Below, one piece after another: positions 51,372-63,490 of a DNA stretch of 64,000 nt. The stretch comes from Symsagittifera roscoffensis. Its lineage: Eukaryota; Xenacoelomorpha; Acoela; Convolutidae. A program made the position numbers and the translations under genes. The notes beneath the pieces were generated by a model. The model was not told the origin of the DNA. It worked only from the letters and a program-made list of their open reading frames with translations, and did no database searches. Position 1 is the stretch's first letter. Every line of letters begins with the position of its first letter. Location of the stretch: positions 27,134,189-27,198,188 of the forward strand of contig NC_087064.1 in assembly GCF_963678635.1 (NCBI RefSeq). The letters are read 5' to 3'.

Positions 51372-52025
51372 TTGCGGAAGAAGACTGGAATTACCCGGAG
51401 CAGGACGACAACAGCAGGAACCAGGCGTGGCAATTGCAGACGGACAGGCATGAGGTACAATAGGTACGGGGATGACTTCTTGATTGACAAGATACAGCCT
51501 GACGAGTTAAGCGAAGAGTTACTAAGTGTGGGCGAATTAGTGGCCGACGATGAATGGCAAATCATCAACGATAGCAAACACTACCCGCAGGAAGACTACT
51601 CCACACCAGAACAAGAAACAGATCTGGAGCAGAGCGAGATAGAAAGGAGGGAAAACACAAACTTGAGAATACTAGAGTGGATGCGCGACGTCAAGAGCAA
51701 AGGAGATGAAGAGCAAAGCATCCAGCAGGTCGACGTGTCAGCAGAAAAGCACGTGAAAACGGAAGATCCCCTCTTCGGTTGGGCAGCAACCGACAGGCCG
51801 CTCGAGATACCGCCAGATAATTTAGAACCAGCATCGTCGACGGGGACGTCGAAAAATATTTTTGACCGGGGAGTGGGGGTAGGACTTACCCACACCAAAA
51901 ATTTGATGATAAAGAAACTCAGAGAAGTGAGAGAGACCAGTGGGCTGGAACTGGATGAGGAAGAGACCGAGCCTACCATAGGACGAAACTTCAAAACAAA
52001 ATTTGAGATACCGCGATCTGTATAA
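51372..52025 (+). CDS. Unit B acidic ORF
   Basis: The protein is identical to 43825-44478. TTG opening, first ATG at codon 27. Confidence 0.52.
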   Translation: MRKKTGITRSRTTTAGTRRGNCRRTGMRYNRYGDDFLIDKIQPDELSEELLSVGELVADDEWQIINDSKHYPQEDYSTPEQETDLEQSEIERRENTNLRILEWMRDVKSKGDEEQSIQQVDVSAEKHVKTEDPLFGWAATDRPLEIPPDNLEPASSTGTSKNIFDRGVGVGLTHTKNLMIKKLREVRETSGLELDEEETEPTIGRNFKTKFEIPRSV

Positions 52026-52437
52026 CGGCGCGATCTGTATAACGGCGGACATGAGCTTTAAATCGAGACTAGAGGCCGAATTCAAGAGAGAATATCAGAA
52101 CCTGGAGTTTCTATTTAAACAGAGACCGGGGTTGGGAGGAATGACTGCGCTTCCCCCATCAGCTTCACAAGTCCCGGGTAAATACCTGTGCTTTCTGGTA
52201 ACGAGGATCAATGAAAGGAACACGATAGATCCTGAGCACGTGATGTTGGCGCTAACAAGGCTGACAGAATTCATGGTCGAAAGAAGGATAATGGAGGTCT
52301 CGATAACGGTTTATGACCCAAATAGGGGCAAGTTGAGTTATAAGGTGAGTTATAAGGTAAGGGATTTATACACCATCCTACACGTGGTCTTCGCAGAAAC
52401 GGAGATAATGTTACACCTACACAAAAATACTACTTGA
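52003..52437 (+). CDS. Unit B macrodomain-like ORF
   Basis: Identical to the 144-aa frame at 44456, including the altered DPNRGKLS loop, the 12-bp duplication and the 17-bp duplication at its start. The overlap with the preceding frame is 23 bases. Confidence 0.6.
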   Translation: MRYRDLYNGAICITADMSFKSRLEAEFKREYQNLEFLFKQRPGLGGMTALPPSASQVPGKYLCFLVTRINERNTIDPEHVMLALTRLTEFMVERRIMEVSITVYDPNRGKLSYKVSYKVRDLYTILHVVFAETEIMLHLHKNTT

Positions 52438-52873
52438 GTATCGCCTGAGTTACGGGCGGACAATGGAGGTCTCGAGTTAGGGACAATGGAGGTCTCGAGT
52501 TAGGTACATAGGGGCGCGAGTCAGGTAGACGGATTTTAATGTAATTGGCAAGAAATAATGGTGCTGAAACACGAAATGAATCTGCATGCTCTTAAAACTT
52601 ACAATTGAACTATTTTTGATGATGGGATAAGGTTTTAAACACAATGATGGGGGCTTAGGTTAGGCACAGGACATCTCGGTCTAAAAACTACGTTTTATTT
52701 TCAGATAGATTTGCAAAATTGAGTTGACGACCTAGCCGCACTCATTTAAAAAGAAAAAGAAGATCCTGAACAAGTTCACGATCTGCAGCATTTGAAGGGA
52801 GACGTTTCTCAATCTCAAGTTGGTTGGTAGGGTAATTTTCAAGTTGGTTGACATGTGAGATCATCTGAAGATT
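52438..52873. other. Unit B non-coding segment after macrodomain
   Basis: Same as 44891-45326. Confidence 0.5.
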
Positions 52874-53527
52874 GTGACAATTGCAGATCGTTTTTGGAAA
52901 TCTATGCCTGCAGCGCTCAAGAGACCTACGCTCGATGAACTATACAAACGCTTGAGATATCTGGACTACATCCAAGTCGAAAAGAGGATGGCGGTGATGT
53001 TGAACGCCATCCTAAAGTTAGAGGCGCAGGGTGAATGCAGTGAATCAGCGACAGAAGCTGTTTTGATGGTTGGCTACACAACGGAGGGGATATCCAATCA
53101 AGAACAGACCAGATGGTTGTCCTGGAATGTGGATAGAGGCGTGAGGGGATTCGACTTGGTGAGGAACCCTGGCTTGAGCAACAACACAGAGTATGGCGCT
53201 GGAGAATTTCCGCTCCCCGCCAGACCACCAGCGGGGCTCGCGGCCCAATCCACGAGCAGGCCGTCGTCTATGATACGGTCTCAACGGACAGAGGAGGCAT
53301 ATCCGGACCTCAGTAGCTTGAAGAGGGAACTAGAGAGGGCACAGAGGGAGAAAGACAAAGCGAACCTTGACAGGGATAGCGCGAAGCTTGAGAGGGACCA
53401 GGCAAACCTGGAGAGAGATCAGGCGATCCGCGAGAGGGATCAGGCGTGGCGTGATCTCAACAAGATCAGGGGAAGTACCAGCAAGAACAGAGGGTCCGCG
53501 AGAACGAAGCGAACTGCGAGCAGCTGA
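52874..53527 (+). CDS. Unit B coiled-coil ORF
   Basis: The protein is identical to 45327-45980; the shifted phase again continues into the minisatellite of the next unit. Confidence 0.5.
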   Translation: MTIADRFWKSMPAALKRPTLDELYKRLRYLDYIQVEKRMAVMLNAILKLEAQGECSESATEAVLMVGYTTEGISNQEQTRWLSWNVDRGVRGFDLVRNPGLSNNTEYGAGEFPLPARPPAGLAAQSTSRPSSMIRSQRTEEAYPDLSSLKRELERAQREKDKANLDRDSAKLERDQANLERDQAIRERDQAWRDLNKIRGSTSKNRGSARTKRTASS

Positions 53528-53629
53528 AGTCGGAGATGGAGAAGCTTCAGAGAAGACAACGAGAGCTCGCGAGACAGAAAGAAAACAGGACAAGGACAAC
53601 AGAGCCAGCCGCCACAGCATCGAGACCTG

Positions 53630-53985
53630 AAGTCTTGGGACAGTACAGAAAAGTCTTGGGACAGTACCAAAAAGTCTTGGGACAGTAAGGGAAAGTCTTG
53701 GGAAACTGCCGAAAAGTCTTGGGACAGTAACAAGAAGTCTTGGGACAGTACCAAGAAGTCTTGGGACAGTACAGAAAAGTCTTGGGACATTGCGGAAAAG
53801 TCTTGGGACAGTACCAAGAAGTCTTGGGACAGTACAGAAAAGTCTTGGGACAGTACCGAAAAGTCTTGGGACAGGACGGAAAAGTATTGGGACAATGCGG
53901 GAAAGTCTTGGGACAGTGCCGAAAAGTTTTGGGACAGGACGGAAAAGCCTTGGGACGGTACCAAGAGGTCTTGGGACAGTGCGAA
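53630..53985. repeat. 21-bp minisatellite, unit C
   Basis: The same repeat array as unit B; no change in unit number is visible. Confidence 0.95.
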
Positions 53986-54263
53986 GGGTCACGAAATCAG
54001 AGTGAAAAGGGTCCTGGGACAGTGCGAGGTAGCCCAACACTTGAGTGATAGGTCTTGGGACAGTGTGAAATATCCAAATAATTAAGTAAAGAGCACAAGG
54101 GACCGGTCAGAACGATTAACTCAGGAAAAGTCCGCTCTATTAAAATTATGAACTGAAAAATTTTAACTAAAGAGAATTAGGAAAACTTTTTAGAATTTTT
54201 ATCCTTAGAATAGAATTTTGTAAATATTAGTTTTGGAAATAGAAAAGAATGTAAATAAGAATC

Positions 54264-54548
54264 ATGAGGCGAAGCAGGGTACTGATAGCAGAAAGAAGAG
54301 TTCTAGAGTCAAAAACAAATCATAACTTTTCGCAACGGAAAGCAATGCCGTCGGTCCAAAAAGTAATGAGAAAGAACTTTTCAGTGAGCACGGTCAACAC
54401 AAGAAGCGCAAAGGAGAACAAAACGAAAGTAAGCGCTGAGGAGGGACCAACTGTACCTGTTACAGATATTGATCTTGAAACACCAGATCAGAGCGTTGAT
54501 GAGGTGGAAAGATGCCGAAGGTGGAAGAATAAGAAAAAAAGACGATAG
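54264..54548 (+). CDS. Unit C gag-proximal basic ORF
   Basis: 94 aa, as in units A and B. Confidence 0.48.
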   Translation: MRRSRVLIAERRVLESKTNHNFSQRKAMPSVQKVMRKNFSVSTVNTRSAKENKTKVSAEEGPTVPVTDIDLETPDQSVDEVERCRRWKNKKKRR

Positions 54549-55093
54549 TGTTCTCGCCGATTGACATTGTAGGCGATAGAACTAGCAACACGCCGGAAAC
54601 GATAAAGGATGACTCTCAAACGAAAAAAACGTCGTTCACAGAGAAGATTGCAATGATGGTCGGCATGAAACCAAGAGAGAAGGAGGAAATAGCATCAACG
54701 ACCGAGAAAGGCAAGACATTTGGAACGGTTTCTGAAATGGCAACAGAGGACAATCGAGACGATGATCAGGTCGAACTTGTAGCAACAGTTAGCCATGAGG
54801 CAACAGTTAAAAATGGGACAACAGCTAACCAAGAGAAAACAACTTTTCTTGAACTTGGCGACTTGATGGCGAAGTTGGAAAAAATCGATAAAAAACTGAA
54901 GTGCAGTGAAGAGGACCGACAAATGCTAAAAAAAGAGATACGATACAAAAAGAGCGAGAGCCTGGACCATTGCTTCAATGTGGCGAAGGCAACTGAGGAG
55001 AGGCTACAACAAATGTCAGACAAGGTAGAGGCTACCGATAAGGAGAGAGAAAAATATCAAAAAAGACATGCAAGAAATGAAGCAACGGTATGA
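54548..55093 (+). pseudogene. Unit C gag coiled-coil region
   Basis: Same protein as unit B. Confidence 0.53.
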
Positions 55094-55350
55094 CACGGTG
55101 AACAGTAAGTTAGGGAGTCTGGAGACGAGAATAGACACAATGAGCAGAGACCAGGCTGAGAATTCATTGCCATACAGTCCAAACTGGATGCCATCTTGAA
55201 AAACTCTAGACCACAAGACAAGCTGCTAACAGATCGAACGCAAGGCAACAGAGTCGATTTCGTGGAACCACAACGGAACAAGCGGGAGTCAACACCGTTA
55301 CCGTTACCTCGGGGTGCAGCGAGCACAGGACCAGGGGGGCCAAGACAATC

Positions 55351-55935
55351 ATGAAGAGTGGAACCTCAAATACGACAAATGGTCCAGGGGATTCCACAAC
55401 GAGCAACAATGTGGGACCTGATGCCATGGCGTGGGCCAGCACCTGGGAAATGATGAGTAGGACATTGGAAGCGTTCGTTACAAGGAACACTGACTCGAGT
55501 GAAAGAGGAGGTGGCAAATCCAGGAAAACTTTCAAGAAGCCAAAAGATTTTAAGGACGACTCGGATGGATGCATCGACACATGGGTAGAATTCATGAGAC
55601 TACAATTGGAACAAGACAACTTGAATGACGAGAGGCAGGCCTGCACAGCGATACTCAGCAACTTAGAAGGCACGGCGTTAAAATGTGTAGTTGCAAAGAA
55701 GGAAGAGGAACGTGATACTTCAGACAAGTTCTTCGAGATATTGTTGAACCCATTCGGATCAGGAATGCGGGGTCACCAAGCTATGATGAGATTCGAAAAG
55801 AGAAGACAGATGGACGATGAATCAATCGATCGGTTCCTGGTTGATCTTGAGAGCTTGAGAAGAAGGAGTGATCCTGAAGAATCAACAAACAAAAGGAACT
55901 TCAGCATCGCCTCAAATTTATCGATGGGGTTATAA
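55351..55935 (+). pseudogene. gag: Unit C Gag capsid-like domain
   Basis: Same protein as units A and B. Confidence 0.78.
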
Positions 55936-55943
55936 GTGACGAC

Positions 55944-56669
55944 TTGAGAACAATGTTGGCAACGTATTGTACACTGTCGAAAGATAATGCACCGACTCCG
56001 GAAGAGATGAGGCAAAAATCAAGGGAGTACATGTTGATGAAACTAAAGAAGTAGTCGTACCCAGAGGAGTGGAACATGCAAGGGGGGAGTCAACCACAGA
56101 GGTCGTCATGGTACAAGCCTAGAGATGATATGGACAAACGCAGGTCATGCGCAAATTGCGGATCTGCGGATCATCACGTGGCTGATTGCACGACGTACAA
56201 GCAAGGCATGAAGAGTTCTACAGCGTCCTGATCATCAAGATAGGTGCGAGATGCTTCTTCTGCAATCAAGAGGGCTACTTCAGGTTGGACTGTCCGTTGT
56301 TTTGGGAAGCAGTGAAGAACCAAAGTCACCCAAAACACAAGCTAGCGCTGGCGGCGGTACAGAACACAAGGAACAGGCAATCCGAGTTTGACACAAAAAA
56401 ACTCGGAGGCGCCGAGTGCGGAACTGCCGACAAAAACGGTGAAGGCTGTAGCGCAAGTCAAGAATGCCATAGAAGCCGAGCCCAGGAATTCTCTAGAAAT
56501 AAACTATGAGAAAGCAGCGGCGGAGGCCATCAACAAAGTGAAACAAGTCCTAGCAACGAAAGATATCGAGCAACGACTAAAACAGGAGATCGAAAGGCAG
56601 ATGTTGAACGAGACATTAAGTAGGTCAGTGCCAATGCCAGAAGCAGAACTGGGAGCGACAAAGATTTGA
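55944..56669 (+). pseudogene. Unit C nucleocapsid knuckles and linker
   Basis: TAG at 56052-56054 as in unit B; Tyr for His in the second knuckle; same terminal TGA. Confidence 0.72.
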
Positions 56670-56687
56670 AATTGCAAAACTCTAAAA

Positions 56688-57989
56688 ATGGTGACTGGTA
56701 AGCCATTCGGCATAACAAAAATCGGAGCCAGGATAATGTCGATAATCATTGTGGGCGGCCACGAAGTAACGAGAAACCTGAGTGAACCAAGCGATCAGAC
56801 GACAATGCACATTGATGGGTACGCAGATTACTTAAGTGCAATACGTCCGCAGACAACTTCTAGAGCCTTGAGAGCACTACTCACAAGAAGTCGTAGCAAG
56901 TCAGTACGCGTCCAGAATAGGTACACGGAAGCCTATGGTCCACATGATTTGATGTTAACTATAGATGGAATAAACATCTACACGAACACTATGATAACAT
57001 GCGACGAAGACCTAGCCGGACAGATCTACGTGGGCAGGGAAGAACTGAAAAGGAGATTGATTGGACACTGTACCATGTTGGAAGAGGATGCAATGCATAT
57101 CGGTACAGAAGCGGTCGTATCGGCACACGTGCTTGACATAAATGGCAGCAGGACTCAGTTACGCGGGTTACTGGACACGGGAGCGATCTTAAGCGTTATA
57201 CCAATCGAAACTTGGGAGCGAATGAGCTTCAACAAAGACGATTTGATAGACTCGAGATTTCGGCTGTCAGCTGCAAACAAAGGGGCACTGCTGGTACTAG
57301 GCAGGACCCCAATAATAGCCTTAAATTTGGGGAAACGCAACCTGTGGATGAGCTTTCTTGTGGTGGAAAACCTAGATGAGTCTGACCAATTCATTTTAGG
57401 CAGTGACTTCATCAGAAATTTCGATGTAACAATTGATCTAAGCAATGCCATGTTCAGGATTCGGAATTCAAAAAGGAAGTACGTAATTAAACCGGTAAAT
57501 TTGATAATGGCGAATGAAAATAAAGCACCGGTATTCTTGAGTAGGAGGGTGAGGCTGAAAGCAAACAAAGCGGCAATTGTAAGCTTGCGAATGAAAAATT
57601 ATGAGGAACTAAGTGACGGCAAGCAAGTATGCATAGTCTCAAATCCAAATAGTCAAAGCGCTGATGTCTTAGGAAGATCCTTCTCGATAACCAAGAGCGT
57701 TCTCTGCGTCAGTGTCTTGTTGAATACTCTTTATGTACCAATCATAATCCAGAGGGGAAGGAAACTGGGATACGCTTTACCCAAGAAAACTCGATATGAA
57801 ATGACTGAAAACGTAAAAGAGAATGAAGTTCTTGATTGCCCCAATCATAGGGACAAAATTTTTATCTTGGGAAAATTAAAGAAAATAAAAGATTCATCAG
57901 GTCTTGTGAAATCACTTAAGTCAGAGACAGACGATGGACTTTCGAGCTGTTCAATTTTCACGGAAAGACCCACACTAGAGAAAATGTAA
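56688..57989 (+). CDS. pro: Unit C aspartic protease, 433 aa
   Basis: Intact. It differs from unit B by one Gly to Arg (RSRSK). The active-site DTGA is kept. Confidence 0.88.
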   Translation: MVTGKPFGITKIGARIMSIIIVGGHEVTRNLSEPSDQTTMHIDGYADYLSAIRPQTTSRALRALLTRSRSKSVRVQNRYTEAYGPHDLMLTIDGINIYTNTMITCDEDLAGQIYVGREELKRRLIGHCTMLEEDAMHIGTEAVVSAHVLDINGSRTQLRGLLDTGAILSVIPIETWERMSFNKDDLIDSRFRLSAANKGALLVLGRTPIIALNLGKRNLWMSFLVVENLDESDQFILGSDFIRNFDVTIDLSNAMFRIRNSKRKYVIKPVNLIMANENKAPVFLSRRVRLKANKAAIVSLRMKNYEELSDGKQVCIVSNPNSQSADVLGRSFSITKSVLCVSVLLNTLYVPIIIQRGRKLGYALPKKTRYEMTENVKENEVLDCPNHRDKIFILGKLKKIKDSSGLVKSLKSETDDGLSSCSIFTERPTLEKM

Positions 57990-58245
57990 ATGGATAAACC
58001 AGTTTTACCTGAAATAGAGCACTTGAGGGGCAAGGTAACGGATGAACAGCTCGAAAAGTGCCACCGAGAATACTACACAGGTTTGATTGACCGGGATTAA
58101 GAAAGGTCTGCGAGAGATGGGTGAAGGCATGTCTGGCATGTCTACAGGTAAAAGACCCACGGAAGATGAAGTTCCCTCTCAAGTCCGTTGAGAGCTCAGA
58201 ATTCAATGAGGTTGTGCAGATAGACCAGAGAGACAGAACAGAACG
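57990..58245 (+). pseudogene. Unit C deletion junction
   Basis: Same break as in unit B, at about 58054, which shows that one deletion event was copied. Confidence 0.9.
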
Positions 58246-58530
58246 TTGGTGAACATGCTGAGGGTATATTGCTCGAGATACATGACAGACTGGTATAAAT
58301 ATCTGTTGCAAGTGGTAGGGGCGTACCATAGCACGCAACACTCCACAACAGGAATCAGTCCCTTCATGATGTTAACGGGCAGGGAGAGAGCAATGCCCCT
58401 AAAGTTCTTTTACCCAAAATACGAAAGGAAAAAGACGTCGCCTCAAGCTTATGTGAAGGAAGCTGTCAAGAGACAACAGGAACTAAACAAGCTCTGCAGG
58501 AGGAACACGGCGCAAGTACAAATGAGGTAG
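58246..58530 (+). pseudogene. Unit C integrase, end of core
   Basis: Same as unit B. Confidence 0.82.
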
Positions 58531-58575
58531 CGGAAAAAACATGATAAGAAGATACTTCAAGCTAAACTGTATGCA

Positions 58576-58890
58576 GTGGGCCAATACGTCTGGGTGTTCC
58601 AGAATGTTATACCTCCCAAGGGGACAAAAAAACTACTCAAGAAGTGGCGAGGACCGTTCATGATTACGGAAGTACACCAGCAGGGACGGTTCTACCGCTT
58701 GAGTACGGGGCGAGCAGCGCATTGTGAAAATCTGAAGCCTCATGTCCCATCTCCGGAGGACTGGTGCGTACCGCAGAATATGGAGGGACTAGAGTACCAA
58801 TTTTTAGAGCCAGCATGCGAAGTGAACGAAAAAGGCACCAGAGAAAAGAATGATGGCAACAAGGACGTGAGCATGGACGATAATGAATAG
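58576..58890 (+). pseudogene. Unit C integrase C-terminal domain
   Basis: Same as unit B. Confidence 0.8.
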
Positions 58891-58918
58891 ATAGAAGCAG
58901 GCTCATACGCGGAATCTT

Positions 58919-59572
58919 TTGCGGAAGAAGACTGGAATTACCCGGAGCAGGACGACAACAGCAGGAACCAGGCGTGGCAATTGCAGACGGACAGGCATGA
59001 GGTACAATAGGTACGGGGATGACTTCTTGATTGACAAGATACAGCCTGACGAGTTAAGCGAAGAGTTACTAAGTGTGGGCGAATTAGTGGCCGACGATGA
59101 ATGGCAAATCATCAACGATAGCAAACACTACCCGCAGGAAGACTACTCCACACCAGAACAAGAAACAGATCTGGAGCAGAGCGAGATAGAAAGGAGGGAA
59201 AACACAAACTTGAGAATACTAGAGTGGATGCGCGACGTCAAGAGCAAAGGAGATGAAGAGCAAAGCATCCAGCAGGTCGACGTGTCAGCAGAAAAGCACG
59301 TGAAAACGGAAGATCCCCTCTTTGGTTGGGCAGCAACCGACAGGCCGCTCGAGATACCGCCAGATAATTTAGAACCAGCATCGTCGACGGGGACGTCGAA
59401 AAATATTTTTGACCGGGGAGTGGGGGTAGGACTTACCCACACCAAAAATTTGATGATAAAGAAACTCAGAGAAGTGAGAGAGACCAGTGGGCTGGAACTG
59501 GATGAGGAAGAGACCGAGCCTACCATAGGACGAAACTTCAAAACAAAATTTGAGATACCGCGATCTGTATAA
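58919..59572 (+). CDS. Unit C acidic ORF
   Basis: Protein as in units A and B; one silent C to T (near 59323). Confidence 0.52.
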   Translation: MRKKTGITRSRTTTAGTRRGNCRRTGMRYNRYGDDFLIDKIQPDELSEELLSVGELVADDEWQIINDSKHYPQEDYSTPEQETDLEQSEIERRENTNLRILEWMRDVKSKGDEEQSIQQVDVSAEKHVKTEDPLFGWAATDRPLEIPPDNLEPASSTGTSKNIFDRGVGVGLTHTKNLMIKKLREVRETSGLELDEEETEPTIGRNFKTKFEIPRSV

Positions 59573-59984
59573 CGGCGCGATCTGTATAACGGCGGACATG
59601 AGCTTTAAATCGAGACTAGAGGCCGAATTCAAGAGAGAATATCAGAACCTGGAGTTTCTATTTAAACAGAGACCGGGGTTGGGAGGAATGACTGCGCTTC
59701 CCCCATCAGCTTCACAAGTCCCGGGTAAATACCTGTGCTTTCTGGTAACGAGGATCAATGAAAGGAACACGATAGATCCTGAGCACGTGATGTTGGCGCT
59801 AACAAGGCTGACAGAATTCATGGTCGAAAGAAGGATAATGGAGGTCTCGATAACGGTTTATGACCCAAATAGGGGCAAGTTGAGTTATAAGGTGAGTTAT
59901 AAGGTAAGGGATTTATACACCATCCTACACGTGGTCTTCGCAGAAACGGAGATAATGTTACACCTACACAAAAATACTACTTGA
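59550..59984 (+). CDS. Unit C macrodomain-like ORF
   Basis: The third identical 144-aa copy; no amino-acid change against units A and B. Confidence 0.6.
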   Translation: MRYRDLYNGAICITADMSFKSRLEAEFKREYQNLEFLFKQRPGLGGMTALPPSASQVPGKYLCFLVTRINERNTIDPEHVMLALTRLTEFMVERRIMEVSITVYDPNRGKLSYKVSYKVRDLYTILHVVFAETEIMLHLHKNTT

Positions 59985-60420
59985 GTATCGCCTGAGTTAC
60001 GGGCGGACAATGGAGGTCTCGAGTTAGGGACAATGGAGGTCTCGAGTTAGGTACATAGGGGCGCGAGTCAGGTAGACGGATTTTAATGTAATTGGCAAGA
60101 AATAATGGTGCTGAAACACGAAATGAATCTGCATGCTCTTAAAACTTACAATTGAACTATTTTTGATGATGGGATAAGGTTTTAAACACAATGATGGGGG
60201 CTTAGGTTAGGCACAGGACATCTCGGTCTAAAAACTACGTTTTATTTTCAGATAGATTTGCAAAATTGAGTTGACGACCTAGCCGCACTCATTTAAAAAG
60301 AAAAAGAAGATCCTGAACAAGTTCACGATCTGCAGCATTTGAAGGGAGACGTTTCTCAATCTCAAGTTGGTTGGTAGGGTAATTTTCAAGTTGGTTGACA
60401 TGTGAGATCATCTGAAGATT
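59985..60420. other. Unit C non-coding segment after macrodomain
   Basis: Same as in units A and B. Confidence 0.5.
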
Positions 60421-61074
60421 GTGACAATTGCAGATCGTTTTTGGAAATCTATGCCTGCAGCGCTCAAGAGACCTACGCTCGATGAACTATACAAACGCTT
60501 GAGATATCTGGACTACATCCAAGTCGAAAAGAGGATGGCGGTGATGTTGAACGCCATCCTAAAGTTAGAGGCGCAGGGTGAATGCAGTGAATCAGCGACA
60601 GAAGCTGTTTTGATGGTTGGCTACACAACGGAGGGGATATCCAATCAAGAACAGACCAGATGGTTGTCCTGGAATGTGGATAGAGGCGTGAGGGGATTCG
60701 ACTTGGTGAGGAACCCTGGCTTGAGCAACAACACAGAGTATGGCGCTGGAGAATTTCCGCTCCCCGCCAGACCACCAGCGGGGCTCGCGGCCCAATCCAC
60801 GAGCAGGCCGTCGTCTATGATACGGTCTCAACGGACAGAGGAGGCATATCCGGACCTCAGTAGCTTGAAGAGGGAACTAGAGAGGGCACAGAGGGAGAAA
60901 GACAAAGCGAACCTTGACAGGGATAGCGCGAAGCTTGAGAGGGACCAGGCAAACCTGGAGAGAGATCAGGCGATCCGCGAGAGGGATCAGGCGTGGCGTG
61001 ATCTCAACAAGATCAGGGGAAGTACCAGCAAGAACAGAGGGTCCGCGAGAACGAAGCGAACTGCGAGCAGCTGA
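60421..61074 (+). CDS. Unit C coiled-coil ORF
   Basis: The protein is identical to units A and B. Confidence 0.5.
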   Translation: MTIADRFWKSMPAALKRPTLDELYKRLRYLDYIQVEKRMAVMLNAILKLEAQGECSESATEAVLMVGYTTEGISNQEQTRWLSWNVDRGVRGFDLVRNPGLSNNTEYGAGEFPLPARPPAGLAAQSTSRPSSMIRSQRTEEAYPDLSSLKRELERAQREKDKANLDRDSAKLERDQANLERDQAIRERDQAWRDLNKIRGSTSKNRGSARTKRTASS

Positions 61075-61176
61075 AGTCGGAGATGGAGAAGCTTCAGAGA
61101 AGACAACGAGAGCTCGCGAGACAGAAAGAAAACAGGACAAGGACAACAGAGCCAGCCGCCACAGCATCGAGACCTG

Positions 61177-61532
61177 AAGTCTTGGGACAGTACAGAAAAG
61201 TCTTGGGACAGTACCAAAAAGTCTTGGGACAGTAAGGGAAAGTCTTGGGAAACTGCCGAAAAGTCTTGGGACAGTAACAAGAAGTCTTGGGACAGTACCA
61301 AGAAGTCTTGGGACAGTACAGAAAAGTCTTGGGACATTGCGGAAAAGTCTTGGGACAGTACCAAGAAGTCTTGGGACAGTACAGAAAAGTCTTGGGACAG
61401 TACCGAAAAGTCTTGGGACAGGACGGAAAAGTATTGGGACAATGCGGGAAAGTCTTGGGACAGTGCCGAAAAGTTTTGGGACAGGACGGAAAAGCCTTGG
61501 GACGGTACCAAGAGGTCTTGGGACAGTGCGAA
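61177..61532. repeat. 21-bp minisatellite, unit D
   Basis: As in units B and C. Confidence 0.95.
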
Positions 61533-61810
61533 GGGTCACGAAATCAGAGTGAAAAGGGTCCTGGGACAGTGCGAGGTAGCCCAACACTTGAGTGATAGGT
61601 CTTGGGACAGTGTGAAATATCCAAATAATTAAGTAAAGAGCACAAGGGACCGGTCAGAACGATTGACTCAGGAAAAGTCCGCTCTATTAAAATTATGAAC
61701 TGAAAAATTTTAACTAAAGAGAATTAGGAAAACTTTTTAGAATTTTTATCCTTAGAATAGAATTTTGTAAATATTAATTTTGGAAATAGAAAAGAATGTA
61801 AATAAGAATC

Positions 61811-62095
61811 ATGAGGCGAAGCAGGGTACTGATAGCAGAAAGAAGAGTTCTAGAGTCAAAAACAAATCATAACTTTTCGCAACGGAAAGCAATGCCGTCG
61901 GTCCAAAAAGTAATGAGAAAGAACTTTTCAGTGAGCACGGTCAACACAAGAAGCGCAAAGGAGAACAAAACGAAAGTAAGCGCTGAGGAGGGACCAACTG
62001 TACCTGTTACAGATATTGATCTTGAAACACCAGATCAGAGCGTTGATGAGGTGGAAAGATGCCGAAGGTGGAAGAATAAGAAAAAAAGACGATAG
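61811..62095 (+). CDS. Unit D gag-proximal basic ORF
   Basis: 94 aa, unchanged. Confidence 0.48.
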   Translation: MRRSRVLIAERRVLESKTNHNFSQRKAMPSVQKVMRKNFSVSTVNTRSAKENKTKVSAEEGPTVPVTDIDLETPDQSVDEVERCRRWKNKKKRR

Positions 62096-62640
62096 TGTTC
62101 TCGCCGATTGACATTGTAGGCGATAGAACTAGCAACACGCCGGAAACGATAAAGGATGACTCTCAAACGAAAAAAACGTCGTTCACAGAGAAGATTGCAA
62201 TGATGGTCGGCATGAAACCAAGAGAGAAGGAGGAAATAGCATCAACGACCGAGAAAGGCAAGACATTTGGAACGGTTTCTGAAATGGCAACAGAGGACAA
62301 TCGAGACGATGATCAGGTCGAACTTGTAGCAACAGTTAGCCATGAGGCAACAGTTAAAAATGGGACAACAGCTAACCAAGAGAAAACAACTTTTCTTGAA
62401 CTTGGCGACTTGATGGCGAAGTTGGAAAAAATCGATAAAAAACTGAAGTGCAGTGAAGAGGACCGACAAATGCTAAAAAAAGAGATACGATACAAAAAGA
62501 GCGAGAGCCTGGACCATTGCTTCAATGTGGCGAAGGCAACTGAGGAGAGGCTACAACAAATGTCAGACAAGGTAGAGGCTACCGATAAGGAGAGAGAAAA
62601 ATATCAAAAAAGACATGCAAGAAATGAAGCAACGGTATGA
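62095..62640 (+). pseudogene. Unit D gag coiled-coil region
   Basis: Unchanged from units B and C. Confidence 0.53.
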
Positions 62641-62897
62641 CACGGTGAACAGTAAGTTAGGGAGTCTGGAGACGAGAATAGACACAATGAGCAGAGACCA
62701 GGCTGAGAATTCATTGCCATACAGTCCAAACTGGATGCCATCTTGAAAAACTCTAGATCACAAGACAAGCTGCTAACAGATCGAACGCAAGGCAACAGAG
62801 TCGATTTCGTGGAACCACAACGGAACAAGCGGGAGTCAACACCGTTACCGTTACCTCGGGGTGCAGCGAGCACAGGACCAGGGGGGCCAAGACAATC

Positions 62898-63482
62898 ATG
62901 AAGAGTGGAACCTCAAATACGACAAATGGTCCAGGGGATTCCACAACGAGCAACAATGTGGGACCTGATGCCATGGCGTGGGCCAGCACCTGGGAAATGA
63001 TGAGTAGGACATTGGAAGCGTTCGTTACAAGGAACACTGACTCGAGTGAAAGAGGAGGTGGCAAATCCAGGAAAACTTTCAAGAAGCCAAAAGATTTTAA
63101 GGACGACTCGGATGGATGCATCGACACATGGGTAGAATTCATGAGACTACAATTGGAACAAGACAACTTGAATGACGAGAGGCAGGCCTGCACAGCGATA
63201 CTCAGCAACTTAGAAGGCACGGCGTTAAAATGTGTAGTTGCAAAGAAGGAAGAGGAACGTGATACTTCAGACAAGTTCTTCGAGATATTGTTGAACCCAT
63301 TCGGATCAGGAATGCGGGGTCACCAAGCTATGATGAGATTCGAAAAGAGAAGACAGATGGACGATGAATCAATCGATCGGTTCCTGGTTGATCTTGAGAG
63401 CTTGAGAAGAAGGAGTGATCCTGAAGAATCAACAAACAAAAGGAACTTCAGCATCGCCTCAAATTTATCGATGGGGTTATAA
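62898..63482 (+). pseudogene. gag: Unit D Gag capsid-like domain
   Basis: Unchanged from the other units. Confidence 0.78.
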
Positions 63483-63490
63483 GTGACGAC

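Larger units (their letters stand above)
46083..53629 (+). mobile_element. Gypsy-like array unit B (7,547 bp, RT deleted)
   Basis: It matches unit A except that 40486-42960 of A (2,475 bp) is absent. The left boundary joins the coiled-coil ORF (GAGACCTG) to the minisatellite (AAGTCTTGGG). Units B and C are almost identical to each other, and share differences from A (TAG in the first knuckle frame, ILGSDF in protease). Confidence 0.95.
53630..61176 (+). mobile_element. Gypsy-like array unit C (7,547 bp, RT deleted)
   Basis: Same length and boundaries as unit B with only scattered substitutions, e.g. Ser-Gly to Ser-Arg in the protease frame (LLTRSRSK) and C to T changes in non-coding parts. 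Confidence 0.95.
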